A stretch of DNA of 64,000 bases, from positions 186,001-250,000 of the forward strand of contig JAWLBY010000003.1 of the NCBI GenBank assembly GCA_041687455.1, read 5' to 3'. Numbering within the stretch: the first letter of the stretch is position 1; each line of letters starts with the position of its first letter. The notes beneath the pieces were generated by a model, which searched no databases, was not told where the DNA came from, and saw only the letters and a list, made by a program, of their open reading frames with translations. This stretch comes from JAWLBY01 sp041687455. Its GTDB lineage: Bacteria > Pseudomonadota > Gammaproteobacteria > Xanthomonadales > Xanthomonadaceae. The translations under genes and the position numbers were made by a program. This document shows positions 43,894 through 54,226 of the stretch, piece by piece.

Positions 43894-44307
43894 ATGCTCA
43901 ACACGCTTTCCCTGCTCGTTGTCGTGCTTGCCGGTCTCTACTTCGTGGTGCTCTCGGCAGTCATCCTGGCCGCGCCTGCTCGCGCTTCCTCATTCCTGGC
44001 GGGATTCGCCAGCTCGGCTACGACGCACTATGTCGAGTTGCTGGTTCGGTGGCTGGTCGGAGCGGCCTTCCTCATCCAGGCCGCGCGAGTGCCATTGCCG
44101 GCAGCGTTCTCGGCCTTTGGCTGGCTGCTTCTCGTTACCACGGCCGGGCTCTTTCTCGTGCCGTGGCGGTGGCATCGGCGGTTCGCACTGCGAGTGGTTC
44201 CGCATGTCCTTCGCTACTGTTCCCTGGTCGCGCTGGTCTCGTTGCTGATTGGCGGCTTCGTGCTCTGGTCCGCCATCCACGGCGCCGGCTGGTCAGCACT
44301 GCGATAG
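43894..44307 (+). CDS. Small four-helix membrane protein
   Basis: The 137-residue product has four hydrophobic helices (LSLLVVVLAGLYFVVLSAVI, then ELLVRWLVGAAFLIQAA, FGWLLLVTTAGLFLVPW and LVALVSLLIGGFVLWSA). I recognise no named family. The ATG at 43894 is chosen because the first helix begins right after it; 16 upstream codons are unlike a membrane protein. Inner-membrane location is secure, function unknown. It precedes the TraB-like gene on the same strand by 143 bases. Confidence 0.7.
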   Translation: MLNTLSLLVVVLAGLYFVVLSAVILAAPARASSFLAGFASSATTHYVELLVRWLVGAAFLIQAARVPLPAAFSAFGWLLLVTTAGLFLVPWRWHRRFALRVVPHVLRYCSLVALVSLLIGGFVLWSAIHGAGWSALR

Positions 44308-44450
44308 TCGGCGAAGATCGGACGTGTTGGCGTTCCTGGTCGTCGTCGGACTGCCGCTCACGGGAGTTGCACCGGCGACTGGCCCGGCCTTCGGCGCTGT
44401 CCGCGGTTCGATCGTTCCGCCTCATCGATCCGCCTCATTCGGAGAGTTCA

Positions 44451-45341
44451 ATGCGCCTGCGCACCCTGTATCCGCTGCTGCTCGCGTTGGTGCTGTTGCT
44501 GGTCGGCGGGCTGGCGCATGCGCGACCGGTGCCGTTGATGTGGCAGGTCGGCAAGGGCGAGGCGCGGGTCAGCCTGCTCGGCAGCTTCCACATGCTCAAG
44601 CCGCAGGATTATCCGATGGATGCCGCGATCGAGCAGGCCTACGCCGACGCCGATCGGCTGGTGTTCGAGGTCGACCAGGCCGAGATGCGCTCGCCAGCCC
44701 TCGCTCGCGGTTTGCTGCAGGCGTCGCAGTTCGACGATGGACAGACCTTGCGCGGCGTGCTGCCAGACGATGTGCGGCAGCGGCTCGAGGCGTTCATGGG
44801 TGCGAAGGCGGTGGCCGGTTCGGACGGCGTGAAGCCCTGGTTCATCTCGCTCAACCTCGTGATGTCGGTGGTCGTGCAGGCCGGGTTCAATCCCGCGCTC
44901 GGGATGGATGCCCATTTCATGCAGCGGGCTGCGCGCGACGGCAAACCGATGGCCGGACTCGAGACCGCTGCCGACCAGATCAGGGCCCTGTCAGGCGCAC
45001 CGATCGCCGAGCAGGTGGTGGGGCTGTCGGAAGTGCTGCAACCGATCGAGCAGGTCAGGCAGCGCTTCGACGAGCTTCATGCGTTCTGGCGCAGCGGTGA
45101 CGCTGCCGCGATCGAGCGCGTGATGCTCGACGAGATGATCGAGAAGACGCCGCACACTGCCCGGCTGCTGAACAGCGACCGCAACCTGCGCTGGCTGCCG
45201 CAGATCGAGGCGATGCTGGACGGCGACGGGCACACGCTGGTTGTCGTCGGTGCGCTGCATCTGGTCGGCGAAGTGGGGTTGGTCGAGCGGTTGCGGGCGA
45301 AGGGCTACCAGGTTGATCGCATCGCGGCTGCATCGCGCTGA
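44451..45341 (+). CDS. TraB/GumN family protein
   Basis: The 296-residue protein has a signal peptide (MRLRTLYPLLLALVLLLVGGLAHA) and the TraB/GumN pattern: RVSLLGSFHMLKPQDYP at the front with the conserved GS-H, then acidic FEVDQAE, GMDAHFMQRA, and TLVVVGALHLVGEVGL near the end. The two His/Glu clusters suggest metal binding; a protease-like activity has been proposed for the family. GGAGAG precedes the ATG. It is probably periplasmic. No gum genes are nearby. Confidence 0.9.
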   Translation: MRLRTLYPLLLALVLLLVGGLAHARPVPLMWQVGKGEARVSLLGSFHMLKPQDYPMDAAIEQAYADADRLVFEVDQAEMRSPALARGLLQASQFDDGQTLRGVLPDDVRQRLEAFMGAKAVAGSDGVKPWFISLNLVMSVVVQAGFNPALGMDAHFMQRAARDGKPMAGLETAADQIRALSGAPIAEQVVGLSEVLQPIEQVRQRFDELHAFWRSGDAAAIERVMLDEMIEKTPHTARLLNSDRNLRWLPQIEAMLDGDGHTLVVVGALHLVGEVGLVERLRAKGYQVDRIAAASR

Positions 45342-45383
45342 GCGGACGGCGATGTTCCATCACCGAAGCGCGTGGAGAACGGC

Positions 45384-45869
45384 ATGAAGACGCTGTTGCG
45401 TGTACCAATCGGGATCGCCCTGTGCTGCGCTGGCTGCGGTGCGCTGATGGCGCAGCCCGCCGCCGTCGACGATGGCGCCACGAGCTTCGATCCGGCGCTC
45501 GCCGCTCGGCTCGGCGCCGACGAGCGCGGCATGCGTCGCTATGTCCTGGTGGTTCTGAAGACCGGTCCGAACCGGGTGCCGGAAGGTGAGCGGCGCACGG
45601 CCATGTTCGCCGGGCATTTCGCGAACATGGAGCGGCTCGCGGACGAAGGCAAGCTGGTGCTCGCCGGGCCGTTCACCGCAGACCCGGATGGCTGGCGCGG
45701 CCTGTTCGTGCTGGCCGTCGACGACCTCGATCAGGCGAAGGCGATCACCGCGACAGACCCGGTGATCGTCGAAGGCGAGATGGTCGCCGAGTTCCATCGA
45801 TGGTACGGCTCGGCGGCACTGATGATGATTCCCGAGTTCCACAACCGGCTCGCTCCGCCCGGGCGCTGA
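45384..45869 (+). CDS. Exported YciI-like protein
   Basis: The 161-residue protein has a signal peptide-like N-terminus (MKTLLRVPIGIALCCAGCGA, cleavage near LMAQP) and a YCII domain: MRRYVLVVLKTGPNRVPEGE, then HFANMERLADEGKLVLAGPF and the conserved VDDLDQAKAITATDPVIVEG. YCII proteins are usually cytoplasmic dimers, so export is unusual. The start is the second ATG, with GGAG upstream. It follows the TraB-like gene by 42 bases, so the two are probably co-transcribed. Confidence 0.85.
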   Translation: MKTLLRVPIGIALCCAGCGALMAQPAAVDDGATSFDPALAARLGADERGMRRYVLVVLKTGPNRVPEGERRTAMFAGHFANMERLADEGKLVLAGPFTADPDGWRGLFVLAVDDLDQAKAITATDPVIVEGEMVAEFHRWYGSAALMMIPEFHNRLAPPGR

Positions 45870-45909
45870 GCGAGCAGTGCCCGTCATGATTGACCGCTGC
45901 ACGTCCCTC

Positions 45910-46197
45910 TTATCCGGCGGGTCCGGCCTTGGCCAGTGCCAGCAGCAACGCCACAGCGGCTCCGAAGGCAGCGAGTACGATGGCGCCGATCGTGCCCTTC
46001 AGCCAGCGTGGCGGTGTGCCGGCAATGCCGGTAGCCAGCGAGCCGAGCAGCCAGATCGCGATCAGCAGATGCATGAAGCGGTCGAACTGACGACCCGCGC
46101 TGCGGCCGACCGGCATCGTGTCGAACCAGTACGCCGCCAGCGCAGCCATTGCCGCGCCGCTCAGCAGCAGCACGATCGTGGATCGGGAAAAGCGCAT
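45910..46197 (-). CDS. Small membrane protein
   Basis: The 95-residue frame has three hydrophobic helices (STIVLLLSGAAMAALAAYWF, LLIAIWLLGSLATGIAG and IGAIVLAAFGAAVALLLALA) and basic loops between them. I do not recognise the family. It looks like a genuine small inner-membrane protein; it converges with the YciI-like gene 40 bases away. Confidence 0.6.
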   Translation of the reverse strand: MRFSRSTIVLLLSGAAMAALAAYWFDTMPVGRSAGRQFDRFMHLLIAIWLLGSLATGIAGTPPRWLKGTIGAIVLAAFGAAVALLLALAKAGPAG

Positions 46198-46397
46198 CCG
46201 GTGGGCGAACCGCAGTCAACGGTTGGATGATGTTCGTCAGCCGGGCGTGCGGCGGCAAGGGGTGATCACCGCACGCAGTGCCTGCCGGCTGCCGGGCGGC
46301 CGTCGCACGGCGGCGGCGGGATGGCGCAACCGTACTTTTCGGCGGTCGGCGTTTGCAGCAGACTGCGCGTCCGCCGCCGCTCGCCAAGGTGCATTCC

Positions 46398-47297
46398 GTG
46401 TCCGCCCCCGACCTGACCATCGCCCGGCCCGCCGGCCATTCGTTGACGCCGCTGATCGTCGCCTGCCTCGCGGCGACCTGGCTGGTCTGGGGATCGACCT
46501 ATCTGGCGATCAAGTTCGCGCTGGTCAGCTTCCCGCCATTCTTCCAGATGGGTACGCGGTTCCTGGTCGCCGGCGCGCTGCTGCTCGGCTGGATGCGCTG
46601 GGTCCGCGGCGCGCCGATGCCGAGCCGGCGGCAGTGGCTCAATGCGGCGGTGGTCGGCGCACTGATGCTCGGCGGCGGCATGGGCGGCACCGCGTATTCC
46701 GAGCAGACCGTCGATTCCGGACTGGTCGTTGCGTTCATCGCCGTGGTGCCGCTGATGATCGCGCTGGTCAACCGCTGGTTCGGCATCAAGCCGGGCCGTT
46801 TCGAAGCGGCCGGCATCGCGATCGGCCTGCTCGGCGTGTTGCTGCTGAGCCAGGGGGACGGTTTTCGTGCGTCGCCCGCCGGGCTTGCCGCCATCGCGAT
46901 CGCCTGCCTGGCGTGGTCGGTCGGCAGCGTGCTGAGCCAGCAGCGCCTGCCGCTTGCGCCCGGAGCGATGGGCTTCGCCAGCGAAATGCTGTGCGGTGGC
47001 GTGCTGCTGCTGATGCTGTCGTGGCTGGTGGGCGAGACACCGCAATGGCCGCCGACTGCGCTGGCCAGCGCGGCCTGGTTCTATCTCGTCGTGTTCGGCT
47101 CGCTGATTGCGTTCAACGCCTACATGGTGCTGCTGGCGCGCGCATCGGCCGGCCTTGCATCGAGCTATACGTTCGTCAATCCGGTCATCGCACTGTTGCT
47201 AGGCATTCTGATCGCTGGCGAGACCGTGACCGCGTACGAATGGGGCGCGGTCGGCGTGGTGCTGGTCGGCGTGGTGTTCCTGCTGCTGCGGCGGTAG
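46398..47297 (+). CDS. EamA/DMT family exporter (YedA-like)
   Basis: The 299-residue protein has ten hydrophobic helices in two EamA repeats. The front ACLAATWLVWGSTYLAIKFA and the piece PPFFQMGTRFLVAGALLL are typical of YedA/RhtA-type drug/metabolite exporters. The end repeats the pattern (AYMVLLARASAGLASSYTFV, then NPVIALLLGILIAGE). GTG at 46398 is chosen with AAGG 8 bases upstream; the substrate is unknown. It is a single gene. Confidence 0.9.
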   Translation: MSAPDLTIARPAGHSLTPLIVACLAATWLVWGSTYLAIKFALVSFPPFFQMGTRFLVAGALLLGWMRWVRGAPMPSRRQWLNAAVVGALMLGGGMGGTAYSEQTVDSGLVVAFIAVVPLMIALVNRWFGIKPGRFEAAGIAIGLLGVLLLSQGDGFRASPAGLAAIAIACLAWSVGSVLSQQRLPLAPGAMGFASEMLCGGVLLLMLSWLVGETPQWPPTALASAAWFYLVVFGSLIAFNAYMVLLARASAGLASSYTFVNPVIALLLGILIAGETVTAYEWGAVGVVLVGVVFLLLRR

Positions 47298-47508
47298 CGG
47301 GCAGGGCCAGCCGGCTGGGCGCGGCGTCCGCGCCGACCAGGGGCGGTGCGCGAGCGGATTCCGGTCCGGCGGCGGGCTAACATGAGCCCATCTCCGATGC
47401 TTGCGGTTGAACTCGCATGGCAGTTTTCGTCCGCGATACCGTGGCCCGTCGCCGTGATCAGCCGTCGGCGGGCGATGCCGTGAGCCCGGCGCGAGCCCGG
47501 GCGGTCCG

Positions 47509-48696
47509 ATGAACATCGCACTGGCGGCCCGTCGCGCGCGCGGCCTGGTGCAACTGGCGACCGATGCCACCGTCGGGGTCGCCGATATCGCCGAAGGTGT
47601 GCATCAGTCGGTGCTGCAGGCCATCGGAATCGGCGGACGCGCCGCAGGTCGCACCACGGGGTTGACCGGCGCCATCTATCGCAGCGTGCGCGCGGTCGCG
47701 CGTGGTGTCGGCGCGGTTGGCGAGCGTGCGCTGATCGCAGTCGAATCGACGACGGCGTCCGACGCCCCCGTCGATGACGGCGGCGAAAGCGATCTGCTGG
47801 CGATGCTGGCCGTGCTCAATGGCGTGATTGGTGACCACCTTGCCGCGACCGACAGCCCGCTGGCGATTCCGATGTCGTTGCGGATCGGCGATGACGCCCG
47901 CGAGGTCCGCGCGAGTGGCCGGATCCTGCTGCTCGTGCATGGGCTCTGCATGCACGATCGGCACTGGACCTGTAGCGAAGACGACGCGGCCGATTTCGGG
48001 TGCTTGCTGGCGACGACGCTCGGCTACACGCCGGTCTATGTCCGCTACAACAGCGGCCGCCATATATCGCAGAACGGTCGCGAACTGTCGGCGCAGCTCG
48101 ACGCGCTTCTGCAGCATTGGCCGGTGCCGGTCGAGCAGGTCAGCGTGCTCGCGCACAGCATGGGCGGACTGGTTGCATGCAGCGCCGCGCACCATGCGCG
48201 GGTCGTGGATGCCGCGTGGTTGCGGCACCTGCGGCACCTGGTCTTCCTCGGCACGCCGCACCACGGCGCGCCGCTGGAACGCGCCGGCAACGTCTTCGAA
48301 ACATTGCTGGCCGGCTCACGCTTCACGGCCCCGTTCGCGCGGCTCGGTGCCCTGCGCAGCTCCGGCATCACCGACCTGCGCCACGGCAATCTGATCGATG
48401 CCGACTGGCAGGACACCGACCGGTTTCGGCGACAGCCGGATCAACGCCGGCACGTGCCACTGCCGGACGGCGTCGCCTGTCATGCGGTTGCCGCGACGCT
48501 CGCGTCCCGGCGCAGCGCGCTCGCCGACCGGCTGGTCGGCGACGGCCTGGTGCCGCTGCGCAGCGCACTCGGTCAGCATGAGCTCGACGCACGCAGGCTG
48601 CAGTTCGACTCGGAGTGGATCGCCTGTCGCACCGGCCATGTCGGCCTGCTGCGCAGCAACGAGGTGGGCCGGAGACTCGTCGACTGGCTGCGGTGA
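47509..48696 (+). CDS. Alpha/beta hydrolase (lipase/PGAP1-like)
   Basis: The 395-residue protein has a 130-residue helical N-terminal part and an alpha/beta-hydrolase domain from about residue 140: RILLLVHGLCMHDRHWTCSE, then the nucleophile elbow AHSMGG with its Ser, HLVFLGTPHHGAPLER, and an acid/His region near GDGLVPLRSALGQHE and RTGHVGLLR. No signal peptide or membrane helix is seen. It resembles triacylglycerol lipase or PGAP1-type esterases; the substrate is unknown. It is a single gene. Confidence 0.88.
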   Translation: MNIALAARRARGLVQLATDATVGVADIAEGVHQSVLQAIGIGGRAAGRTTGLTGAIYRSVRAVARGVGAVGERALIAVESTTASDAPVDDGGESDLLAMLAVLNGVIGDHLAATDSPLAIPMSLRIGDDAREVRASGRILLLVHGLCMHDRHWTCSEDDAADFGCLLATTLGYTPVYVRYNSGRHISQNGRELSAQLDALLQHWPVPVEQVSVLAHSMGGLVACSAAHHARVVDAAWLRHLRHLVFLGTPHHGAPLERAGNVFETLLAGSRFTAPFARLGALRSSGITDLRHGNLIDADWQDTDRFRRQPDQRRHVPLPDGVACHAVAATLASRRSALADRLVGDGLVPLRSALGQHELDARRLQFDSEWIACRTGHVGLLRSNEVGRRLVDWLR

Positions 48697-48904
48697 GTGC
48701 GGCCGGGCTGAGCTCGGCCGATACTCGGTTGCGGCTCACGCTGCGCCGGCAGCGTTACCGGGCCAGCCGAGTCGGCATCGGAGCGACGCACATCTGCGTG
48801 CAGCCGGCAGCGTTCGCGCCGGTCTCCGACCGCTACCCGGCGGCGGCCGACCTCATCGGCACGCGGGCGAGCCGCCGGCCGCGACCGACGGCTCGGTGCT
48901 CCGT

Positions 48905-49786
48905 TTACTCGACCCAGACCGCCTGGGCGCCGGTACGGCCGGTGATGTCGCACGGCTCCACGCCGTCAGGAAGCATCAGTTGCGCCAGTTCGAGCTCGCC
49001 GTCGGTCGTGCCGGGTTCGATTGCATCCCAGGTGATCCGGGCGCGGCCGCAGCCGATATAGCGGAGCTCGAGCTGCCCCCATTCGCGCACCTGCAGATCG
49101 GCGGCGCCCGGTGCCAGCGGTGCGCCGTCGGTATTGAACGCGGTGCCCTGCCAGGCGTTGCCCTCGTCGAACGGCACCGACATCACGACCCAGCTCGGCA
49201 GGCCGGCGGCGTCGTGGATCGCCCAGTACACCGCCAGCGTGCTGCCGGCCGCGATCACGAATGCGCCGCGTCCGGCCTGCTCGGGTGCATACCATGCGCC
49301 GCTGATGTCCGCGCCGGGCTTGAGAGAGCCCCCCACCCACGTTTCGGTCGAATAGCTCTCGAACAGTTCGTCGCCGATGAATGCACGGACGGTGAACTGG
49401 TGCAGTCCGACCGGCAGGTCGCCGACGTCGATCAATGTGTCGTAGTCGAGCGGGGGCGGCAACGGACACGGCACGTTGTCGTCGCGGACCAGCCAGTAGT
49501 CGAGGGCGTACTCGTGAACGGTAGTCGAACTGGAATATGGTGGGGGAACGGGAAAGCCGGGCGTGTCATACACCCGCGTCAACCGCACGGTCGGCGATCG
49601 CGCCGGATCGATCTGCAGCGGCGGGCAGCCGCCGCTCAGCGCCGGCACGCCGATGCGGTCGCCTGGATAGGCGTGGGCCGGGGACGGGGCGGGAGCCTCC
49701 TGCGCGCCGGTGGTGCCCGCCAGCAGCATGGCGAGCGGCAGCCCGAAGCGGGAGAGTCGATGCATGGTGCGGGAAGAGCTGTTCAT
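48905..49786 (-). CDS. Secreted protein of unknown function
   Basis: The 293-residue protein has a signal peptide (MHRLSRFGLPLAMLLAGTTG after a short front; the ATG at 49765 is also possible). The mature part is beta-rich. Its centre, GAWYAPEQAGRGAFVIAAGS then WAIHDAAGLPSWVVMS, resembles the GxWYxPxxxGxG modules common in secreted proteins of this lineage. Three or four Cys may form disulfides (GGCPP, VPCPLPP, GCGRAR, EPCDI). Likely extracellular or periplasmic. Function unknown. Confidence 0.78.
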   Translation of the reverse strand: MNSSSRTMHRLSRFGLPLAMLLAGTTGAQEAPAPSPAHAYPGDRIGVPALSGGCPPLQIDPARSPTVRLTRVYDTPGFPVPPPYSSSTTVHEYALDYWLVRDDNVPCPLPPPLDYDTLIDVGDLPVGLHQFTVRAFIGDELFESYSTETWVGGSLKPGADISGAWYAPEQAGRGAFVIAAGSTLAVYWAIHDAAGLPSWVVMSVPFDEGNAWQGTAFNTDGAPLAPGAADLQVREWGQLELRYIGCGRARITWDAIEPGTTDGELELAQLMLPDGVEPCDITGRTGAQAVWVE

Positions 49787-50013
49787 ACTGGCTGGCTCGT
49801 GCTGGATGTGTTCCGAGCTGTAACGCGAACTGGCCGGAATCCGTGTCACGCGAGTGACCGCGTTGGCCGGTCGCCGGACCACGGTCGGACGTTGCCGTGC
49901 ACTGAGCGACTGCCCGATCTGAACCGATACCTGCATGACTTCCGGCTTGGGCGATCGGTCAGGCAGCGAGGGCGTATCGTGTGCGCTCGGGATAGGTCGT
50001 CAAGGACCATGCG

Positions 50014-50469
50014 ATGAGCAGAGTCGGTCTTGCTGTCATCTTCCTGGTCGTGTCAGGCGGGTTGGCCTCGGCCGAGGACGTTCCGCTGGTGCATGCGGTC
50101 GACGACCCGGCGCTGTCGTGGGGGCCGTGTCCCGAATTCATGCCCGAGGGATGCAGGATCGCCGTAGTGCATGGCGATCCATCGCGGCCGAACGCAGACG
50201 TGCTGCTTGAGGTGCCCGGGGGCTCGGTGATTCCGCGTCACTGGCATAGCTCGGAAGAGCGCATGGCAGCATTGCAGGGCGAGCTGGAGGTTCGCTACGA
50301 CGGTCATCCGGCCGCCGCGCTGCGCGCCGGACGTTATGCCTTCGGACCTGCGCGGATGCCGCACTCGGCCAACTGCCGCTCGAGCGAACCCTGCGTGCTG
50401 TTCATTGCCTTCGAGGCGCCGGTCGATGCATTCGAGGGTGAGCCGTCGCCTGATCGTTCGGATCGATGA
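50014..50469 (+). CDS. Exported cupin domain protein
   Basis: The 151-residue protein has a signal peptide (MSRVGLAVIFLVVSGGLASA) and one cupin domain: IPRHWHSSEERMAALQGELE holds two His and one Glu metal ligands, and the last His is in ARMPHSANC. Such small cupins act as metal-dependent enzymes or binding proteins. The location is the periplasm. Neighbouring genes give no hint of the substrate. Confidence 0.85.
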   Translation: MSRVGLAVIFLVVSGGLASAEDVPLVHAVDDPALSWGPCPEFMPEGCRIAVVHGDPSRPNADVLLEVPGGSVIPRHWHSSEERMAALQGELEVRYDGHPAAALRAGRYAFGPARMPHSANCRSSEPCVLFIAFEAPVDAFEGEPSPDRSDR

Positions 50470-50767
50470 GTCGCGGTCGGGCTGACACGATTGCGTGATC
50501 CGTGTCGGTGTCGGCATACGCCACGCCGCGCGCTGCGTGGGCGCGCGGGAATGGGGCGCTCACGGATGCGTCGCCGCGGCTGCCGGCATTGCCATTCCCG
50601 ACCAGCGCCACGCCGCGCTGGACGCAGATTCGACGGATATCCAGTGTAGACTCGCGTCGTCCTTCCCGAGACTGCGTGCCATGCGCCATACGGCCTGACA
50701 TCGATTTCCGCCCGGCTTCTGCCGGCGTACTACCGATGCGCGGTGATGACACCGCCCAGGTCATTGC

Positions 50768-52285
50768 ATGTCCAGACTCGTTCTGCAGGCGCTACGCCTG
50801 TCGCTGCCCGATGGCAGCCCATTGCTCGAAGCCACCGATCTCGTGCTCGACGGGCGGATTGCCGCCCTGGTAGGTGCCAACGGCTCAGGCAAGTCCACGC
50901 TGTGCCGCGTGCTCGCCGGCATCGACGCCGCCGCGGGTGGCCAGTTGCTGGCGCAGACAGCGGTCGGTCTGGTCGACCCGGCCGCGATCCGTCGCCATCG
51001 TGGCAGCGTCGGCGAATGGCTCGGATCGCGGATCGCAGAGCCGTCGCTGCCGCGCTGGCTCGGCCGCCTCGGGCTCGATCGACTGGACTGGTCGCGCGAT
51101 ACCGATTCGCTCAGCGGTGGCGAGTCGACGCGACTGGCGATCGCGACGGTGCTGGCGTCCGGTGCCGGCTTCCTGCTGCTCGATGAACCGAGCGCGCATC
51201 TCGATCGTGCCGGCCGCGACTGGTTGCGTGGCTGGCTGCGGGCCCATCGCGACGGTGCGCTGCTGGTCAGCCACGACCGCGAACTGCTCTCGGTGGCGAG
51301 TCGGGTGCTGGAGCTGTCCGGTCGGCGTCTGCACGACTATTCGACCGACTTCGACGGCTTCATCGCCTTGCGCCAGCACGAGCAGGCCGCCGCGGAGCGT
51401 GCCGTCGGAGCCGCGCGTCAGGAACAGGCACGGGTTCGCGAGCGTGCACAGATCGCCCATGAGCGGGCCGAACGGCGAGCCGCATCCGGCCGCCGTGGAC
51501 GCCGCGGCGGTGACCACGGCGCGATGTACTACGACTTCATGCAGGGCCGCGCAGAACACGGCGCCGGCCGCCGCATCCGATCGGTGGAACAACGGGTCGA
51601 TGCAGCGCAGACCGAGCTGCGCAACGCACGTGAGCGACTGCGGACCGCGGCGCGATTCGATCTGCGTCTGCAGGGGCATGGACCGCCGGCCGGCAAGCGC
51701 CTGCTTGACGCACGCGGTCTGCGAGCGAGCGCAGGATCACGCGTGCTGTTCGAGTCGCTGGATATCGTCCTGCACGGCCCTGTCCGGATCGGCATCGTCG
51801 GTCGCAACGGTAGCGGCAAGTCGCGCCTGTTGCGCCTGCTCGCCGGACTCGACCGCCCCAATGCCGGAGAAATCCACCGGAGCGGGCTGCCGATCGCGTG
51901 GCTCGATCAGCACGCGGCGCTGCCGCTGCCCGACGCCACGGTGCTGTCCAACTTCCGCGTCGCTCAGTCGTCGCTGCACGAGGACGCGCTGCGCGAGCGG
52001 TTGGCCTGGTTCGGGTTCGGTGGCGAGCGGGTCGGGCAGGCGGCCACGACGCTCAGCGCCGGCGAGCGGATGCGGTTGATGCTGTGCTGCCAGCTCGCCG
52101 GCGCGACATTGCCGCAGGTGCTCTTGCTCGACGAACCGGACAATCACCTCGACCTCGAATCACTGGCCATCGTGGAGCATGCACTGCGGCAATATCCCGG
52201 CGCGCTGGTCGTGGCGAGCCACAGCACAGGCTTCCTGCGGGCGATCGGCATCGAGCAGACGATTGATCTCGACCGGTCGACGTGA
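50768..52285 (+). CDS. ABC-F family ATPase
   Basis: The 505-residue protein has two ABC domains in tandem and no membrane segment. Domain 1: Walker A GANGSGKST, signature LSGGE, Walker B FLLLDEPSAHLD. A charged linker follows (residues about 205-300, rich in Arg, Glu and Ala). Domain 2: Walker A GRNGSGKS, signature LSAGE and Walker B LLLDEPDNHLD. ABC-F proteins act on the ribosome in translation or antibiotic protection. The length is on the short side (Uup/EttA are 550-640). The start has no strong ribosome site. Confidence 0.9.
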   Translation: MSRLVLQALRLSLPDGSPLLEATDLVLDGRIAALVGANGSGKSTLCRVLAGIDAAAGGQLLAQTAVGLVDPAAIRRHRGSVGEWLGSRIAEPSLPRWLGRLGLDRLDWSRDTDSLSGGESTRLAIATVLASGAGFLLLDEPSAHLDRAGRDWLRGWLRAHRDGALLVSHDRELLSVASRVLELSGRRLHDYSTDFDGFIALRQHEQAAAERAVGAARQEQARVRERAQIAHERAERRAASGRRGRRGGDHGAMYYDFMQGRAEHGAGRRIRSVEQRVDAAQTELRNARERLRTAARFDLRLQGHGPPAGKRLLDARGLRASAGSRVLFESLDIVLHGPVRIGIVGRNGSGKSRLLRLLAGLDRPNAGEIHRSGLPIAWLDQHAALPLPDATVLSNFRVAQSSLHEDALRERLAWFGFGGERVGQAATTLSAGERMRLMLCCQLAGATLPQVLLLDEPDNHLDLESLAIVEHALRQYPGALVVASHSTGFLRAIGIEQTIDLDRST

Positions 52286-52424
52286 TGGCCGTGCCTGCCA
52301 GACGCCCGATCACCGTCGAGCGTGCTTGAGCCGTGCCCTCCGCGGCATGATGCGCCACCCCACCCGGAATCTGCGGACGTCGCTGCACAATCTGCCTGCC
52401 GCGGCGCGGAATCGGAGAGACGCG

Positions 52425-54226
52425 ATGCTGCGAGGAGAATCGATCGGTTCGGCCCTGACGTCTGCGCGGCACTCGGCCATCGGACACTCGTCCGATTTTC
52501 ATCGCGCCGTGTTCGAGCATGCGATGGACGGTGTACTGCTGACCGCGCCCGATGGGCAGATCTTCGCGGCGAACCCGTCTGCCTGCCGGTTGCTCGGCCG
52601 CACCGAGGCGCAGATCTGCACTGCCGGTCGCGACGGTGTCGTCGATCCATCATCGCCACAACTGCAGCAGTTCCTGATCGAGCGTCGCCGACACGGCAGC
52701 GCCCGCGGCGAGCTGGTTCTCGTGCGCGGCGACGGCGCGCGGTTTCCTGCCGAGGTGTCGTCCGAACAGTTCCTCGACGCCAGCGGCGAACTGCGCACGA
52801 TCCTGATGTTTCGAGACATCAGTCGAGCCAAGGCTTCGGAGCAGGCGCTGTCCGAATCGCAGGCGCTGCTGAGCGCGATCGTCAACAGCACCGATGATCT
52901 TGTCTGGTCGGTCGACCCGGGAGATTTCTCGCTGCAGTGGTGCAACGATGCATTCCGCGATCACTTCGCCCGCCATCGGTCGATTCGGGTCGAGCCCGGC
53001 ATGCGACTGGAAGACATCATCACCGATCGCGGGATCATCGACCGTTGGCAAAGCTACTTCCGGACCGCGTTGCGACAGCAGTCATTCTCGATCGAATACA
53101 GCGCGCTGTTCGGCAACCGCTTCCTGCTGTTGAACATGCACACGATCCGGCGTGGGGTCGAACGATCGGCATCTCGGTATTTGGCAAGGACATCACCGAT
53201 CGCAAGCAGGCCGAGTCGGTCCTGCGCGAAAGCGAGGGGAGGTACCGTTCGCTGGTGACGGCGATGGCCGAGGGGGCCGTGATCCAGGGCGAAGACGGCA
53301 GGATCACTGCGGTCAACCCGGCCGCCGAGCGCATTCAGGGCCGCACGGCCGACGAGATGATGGGCCTGACATCCGACGCCCCGACCTGGGAGGCGGTGCG
53401 CGAGGACGGCCACCCGTTCCCCGGTAACGAACACCCGTCCATGGTGACGCTGAACACCGGCGCGCCGCAGACCAGCGTCGTCATGGGCATCACCCGGCCG
53501 AGCGGGGAGCGGCGCTGGATTTCGATCAACTCCGAACCGATTGTCGACGATGGCGATGCGCGTCCGCGCGCGGTCGTCACCACCTTCCACGACATCACCG
53601 AACGCAAGCAGGCCGAGCAGCGGATGGCCGATTACGTGCGGCGACTCGAGGCATCGATGGAGCAGACCCTGCAGGCGGTCGCGACGATGGTCGAGATGCG
53701 CGATCCGTACACCGCTGGTCACGAGCGGCGGGTCGGCCTGATCGCGTTCGACATCGGGCGGGAGCTCGGCTGGTCCGACGAGCGCTGCCGTGCGCTACAG
53801 CTCGCCGGCCTGGTGCACGACATCGGCAAGATCGCGATTCCGAGCGAGATCCTGACCAAACCGTCGCATCTGTCCGATCTCGAAATGATGATCGTGCGGA
53901 CCCATGCGGAGCGGGGTTACGAGATATTGCGCGACGTGCAGTTCCCTCATCCGATCGCGGAGATCATCTATTCGCACCACGAACGAATGGACGGACAGGG
54001 CTATCCGCGCGGGTTGTCCGGAAACGAGATCCTGCCGGAGGCGCGGGTACTCGCGGTGGCCGATGTGCTCGAATCGATGTCGTCGCATCGGCCGTACCGG
54101 CCGGCACTCGGCATCGATCTGGCGCTCGCCGAGATCGAATTGAACCGTGCGAGCAAATACGACGCCGACGTCGTCGACGCCGCAGTCCGGATGATCCGGG
54201 TGAACGGCTACGCACTGCCGGCGTAG
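52425..54226 (+). pseudogene. Triple-PAS HD-GYP phosphodiesterase with a one-base frameshift
   Basis: The first frame (start 52425, GGAGAG six bases upstream) codes for PAS1 (FHRAVFEHAMDGVLLTAPDG) and most of PAS2 (LLSAIVNSTDDLVWSVDPGD). At a GGGG run (53154-53157) it must move by one base into the frame that ends at 54226, with ISVFGKDITDRKQAE, PAS3 (SLVTAMAEGAVIQGEDGRI) and an intact HD-GYP domain (HDIGKIAIP; HHERMDGQGYP). Adding one G restores a continuous 600-residue protein reading RRGGRTIGIS at the join. All HD-GYP metal ligands are present. This is either a recent inactivating deletion or a sequencing error in the run. Confidence 0.85.
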
